DNA from: Pseudoalteromonas rubra
GTDB lineage: Bacteria > Pseudomonadota > Gammaproteobacteria > Enterobacterales > Alteromonadaceae
Length of the DNA stretch: 64,000 bases
NCBI RefSeq assembly: GCF_005887095.1
Contig: NZ_PNCI01000031.1
Span: 28,928 to 92,927 of the forward strand
Direction: 5' to 3'
This document shows, piece by piece, positions 62,104 to 64,000 of the stretch (the stretch's first letter is position 1; the number at the start of each line of letters is the position of its first letter). The translations under genes and the position numbers were made by a program. The notes below the pieces were generated by a model. It saw only the letters and a list, made by a program, of their open reading frames with translations, was not told where the DNA came from and made no database searches.

Positions 62104-63681
62104 ATGAGCCTATCCCGTCGCGAATTCTTTAAAACCAGTATGATGCTGTCCACCGTTCCCCTCACTCTGGGGTTGAGTGGCTGTACCTTTTCTCAAAGCC
62201 CATTCAGCCATGGTGTTGCCAGTGGCGACCCGTTAGATGATCGGGTCATCTTATGGACCCGCATTACCATTCCACCCGAGGTGCAGGAGCGGGTTGATAT
62301 GGCCACGCTCAGTGTTAAAGTGCTCTGGCAGGTATCGGAAGATCCGCAGTTTTCTGTGCTGGTGACAGAGGGGTATGAGATAACCGATGGACAACGCGAC
62401 TTCACCGTTAAGGTAGATGCAATGGGGCTTGCCCCCGATACCCGCTATTATTATCGCTTTATCATCGATGAGCTGGATAAGCCCATCACCTCGCCGACAG
62501 GGCGTACCAAAACTCTGCCAGCCTATGATGTTAGCCAGGTTAAGCTGGCCATGACGTCGTGCTCGCACTTTAGCTATGGCTACTTTAATGTGTATGCCCG
62601 TATCGCGGAAATTGACGACCTGGATGCCGTGCTACACCTGGGAGACTACCTGTACGAATACGGTAATAAAGATGTCTACCGCAATCCGTTCTTGTGGAAC
62701 CGTAAAGTGCAACCAGCTCACGAAATGGTGACACTGGACGACTACCGGGTGCGTCATGCCTGCTATAAAACCGACGAAGATCTGCAAACCCTGCATCAGA
62801 CCCATCCGATGATCTGTATCTGGGATGACCACGAATTTACCAACGACACCTGGTCGGGCGGGGCAGAGAACCACAATGACGGCGAGGGCGACTGGCAAAC
62901 CCGTAAGGCTGCGGCCATTAAAGCCTATTATGAGTGGATGCCGATCCGTGAGCCGAGTGACAACAACCGGGAGCGATCTTATCGCCGCTTCCAGTTTGGA
63001 TCTTTGCTGGATCTGAATATGCTCGACACCCGTTTGATCGGCCGCGATCAGCAAGTTGAGATCAAAGATCCGGCGCGCCTGGATGAATCACGCACTTTAC
63101 TGGGCTACGCGCAGGAACAATGGCTGTACGACAACCTGTTTGAGGCCAAACAAAACGGCGTACAATGGAAACTGCTGGGCCAGCAGGTGCAGATGATGCA
63201 AATTCAGATGCTGGGCAAACCCGTTAATGGCGATGCCTGGGACGGTTACCCGGCTGCGCGCCATCGTCTCCTTGATTTTATTGAACAAAACCAGATAGAT
63301 AACGTGGTGTTCTTAACCGGTGATGTACACTCGTCATGGGCCGCGAACATCTGTAAAAACCCCTATGACTGGCACGAATACAACCGCTTTACCCACGAAG
63401 GAGCCATTGCAGTAGAAATCGTCACCTCGTCGGTCACGTCACCATCAATTCCGGTGCCGGGCCTGCAACAGTTGGTAGGCGATGTTGGTAAAATCCTGAT
63501 CCCGGAGAATCCTCATATCCGTTATATCGACCTGGCCAACCGCGGCTTTGTGACCCTGGACATCACTCAGGATGAACTAAACGCCAGCTGGCACCATGTG
63601 CCGTTCGTCGGCTTTAAGAATGATCAGTCACACATTGGCAAGCGCTTTACCGTGAAGGCTGGCAAAGCCAAACTGGTTTAA
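62104..63681 (+). CDS. phoD: PhoD-like alkaline phosphatase, Tat lipoprotein
   Basis: A 525-aa PhoD-family phosphatase/phosphodiesterase. The Tat signal SRREFFKT is followed by a lipobox-like LSGC (C27). The domain shows GVASGDPLDDRVILWTR at the start, CSHFSYGYFNVY, HLGDYLYEYG, WDDHEFTND and LTGDVHSSW, the Ca/Fe metal sites of PhoD. It should release phosphate from phosphodiesters at the envelope. AGAGTATTTACTT precedes the ATG; no Pho box was seen. Confidence 0.9.
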   Translation: MSLSRREFFKTSMMLSTVPLTLGLSGCTFSQSPFSHGVASGDPLDDRVILWTRITIPPEVQERVDMATLSVKVLWQVSEDPQFSVLVTEGYEITDGQRDFTVKVDAMGLAPDTRYYYRFIIDELDKPITSPTGRTKTLPAYDVSQVKLAMTSCSHFSYGYFNVYARIAEIDDLDAVLHLGDYLYEYGNKDVYRNPFLWNRKVQPAHEMVTLDDYRVRHACYKTDEDLQTLHQTHPMICIWDDHEFTNDTWSGGAENHNDGEGDWQTRKAAAIKAYYEWMPIREPSDNNRERSYRRFQFGSLLDLNMLDTRLIGRDQQVEIKDPARLDESRTLLGYAQEQWLYDNLFEAKQNGVQWKLLGQQVQMMQIQMLGKPVNGDAWDGYPAARHRLLDFIEQNQIDNVVFLTGDVHSSWAANICKNPYDWHEYNRFTHEGAIAVEIVTSSVTSPSIPVPGLQQLVGDVGKILIPENPHIRYIDLANRGFVTLDITQDELNASWHHVPFVGFKNDQSHIGKRFTVKAGKAKLV

Positions 63682-64000
63682 TTGCAGCACAAGAGGCACT
63701 TTTGCGAGATCAGGTCGCATCAGTGCCACTTTGTTGCCTTATCCGGCTCTGTGCCTGAGTCATATACTGCCAAGCGACGCACACTTCATGGTCCACCTGC
63801 TGGTATGACAGTGTATTCAAGTAGATCCCGCATCAAGTGCGGGATGACGGGTTGCGTATGCTAGTTTGTGCGTTACTCGCTTAATCCCCATGCGCGATAA
63901 ATGGCGGTTGTATCTTAAGTAAGGCTTTATTAACCCTTTGGCACATTCATATTTGCACTCAACTTTACCCACATATCCATCATCCCAGCTTCGCCTTCGT
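63682..64000. other. Gene-free end of the window
   Basis: Contains one REP-like palindrome at 63825 and no convincing gene. A short frame from 63682 runs through the palindrome and has no ribosome site. Confidence 0.5.
63825..63845. repeat. REP-like palindrome
   Basis: ATCCCGCA-TCAAG-TGCGGGAT followed by GACG, the CCCGC...GCGGGATGACG pattern of repetitive extragenic palindromes found between genes in many gammaproteobacteria. Confidence 0.6.

Noticed and set aside
63682..63864. 60-codon frame at the window end
   Set aside because: It crosses a REP-like palindrome, has no ribosome site and no similarity.

Overview
The window looks like chromosomal DNA of a marine gammaproteobacterium of the Alteromonadales, most probably Pseudoalteromonas. 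The evidence is the moderate GC content, the many TonB, RND, LysR and phosphatase genes, the iron-reductase triplet DUF3649/PepSY/DUF3325, and DUF6942 and SO_0444-type proteins. This placement is inferred from protein character, not from a marker gene; no rRNA or tRNA gene was seen.

Layout. 1-3.6 kb: end of a BaeS-like kinase, a peroxiredoxin-glutaredoxin hybrid, a Lpd-type flavoprotein with a C-terminal CxxC, and a RidA protein. 3.7-10 kb: a secreted cupin and a 1767-aa thioester alpha-2-macroglobulin. 10-13 kb: a metal/metalloid island (ArsR regulator, CCS-tailed flavoprotein, SO_0444/ArsP-type permease) with matching palindromic operators at both promoters. 13-18.7 kb: two LysR regulators with their divergent targets, a PEP-mutase family enzyme and an MFS/AhpD-like/membrane/SCO operon. 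18.9-21.3 kb: an AT-rich NaeI-like restriction-modification pair beside a ribbon-helix-helix regulator and a 39-aa lysine-rich protein. 21.5-28.7 kb: housekeeping and accessory genes mixed with decayed ones (azoreductase, LysR, YciI) and a MITE-like repeat. 28.9-31.2 kb: a Fur-type iron operon. 31.3-31.8 kb: a non-coding array of about ten copies of a 20-bp motif. 31.8-44.2 kb: an SDR, an RND efflux pair, small membrane proteins, an amidohydrolase and a TonB receptor. 44.7-51.8 kb: an astacin-like protease, an IS110-family element, and a di-heme lipoprotein beside a PhoX-like phosphatase with a collagen-like stretch. 52-58.5 kb: DUF6942, a methyltransferase and sbcDC. 58.9-64 kb: a small exported protein, a metallophosphoesterase lipoprotein, a solute-binding protein and a PhoD-like phosphatase.

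The least explained signal is the 20-bp motif AGTTAGTAAAANNNYGATCT. Ten direct copies, eight close and two looser, lie in about 460 bp of non-coding DNA at 31.3-31.8 kb. Five further near-exact copies are scattered at 24.3, 30.0, 52.3, 52.5 and 53.0 kb, four of them inside genes. Nearly all copies contain GATC. It behaves like the recognition sequence of an unidentified chromosome-wide DNA-binding protein, with an iteron-like array. Three predicted phosphoesterases (PhoX, PhoD and a metallophosphoesterase) in the last 14 kb suggest organic phosphate use, but no Pho box was recognised.
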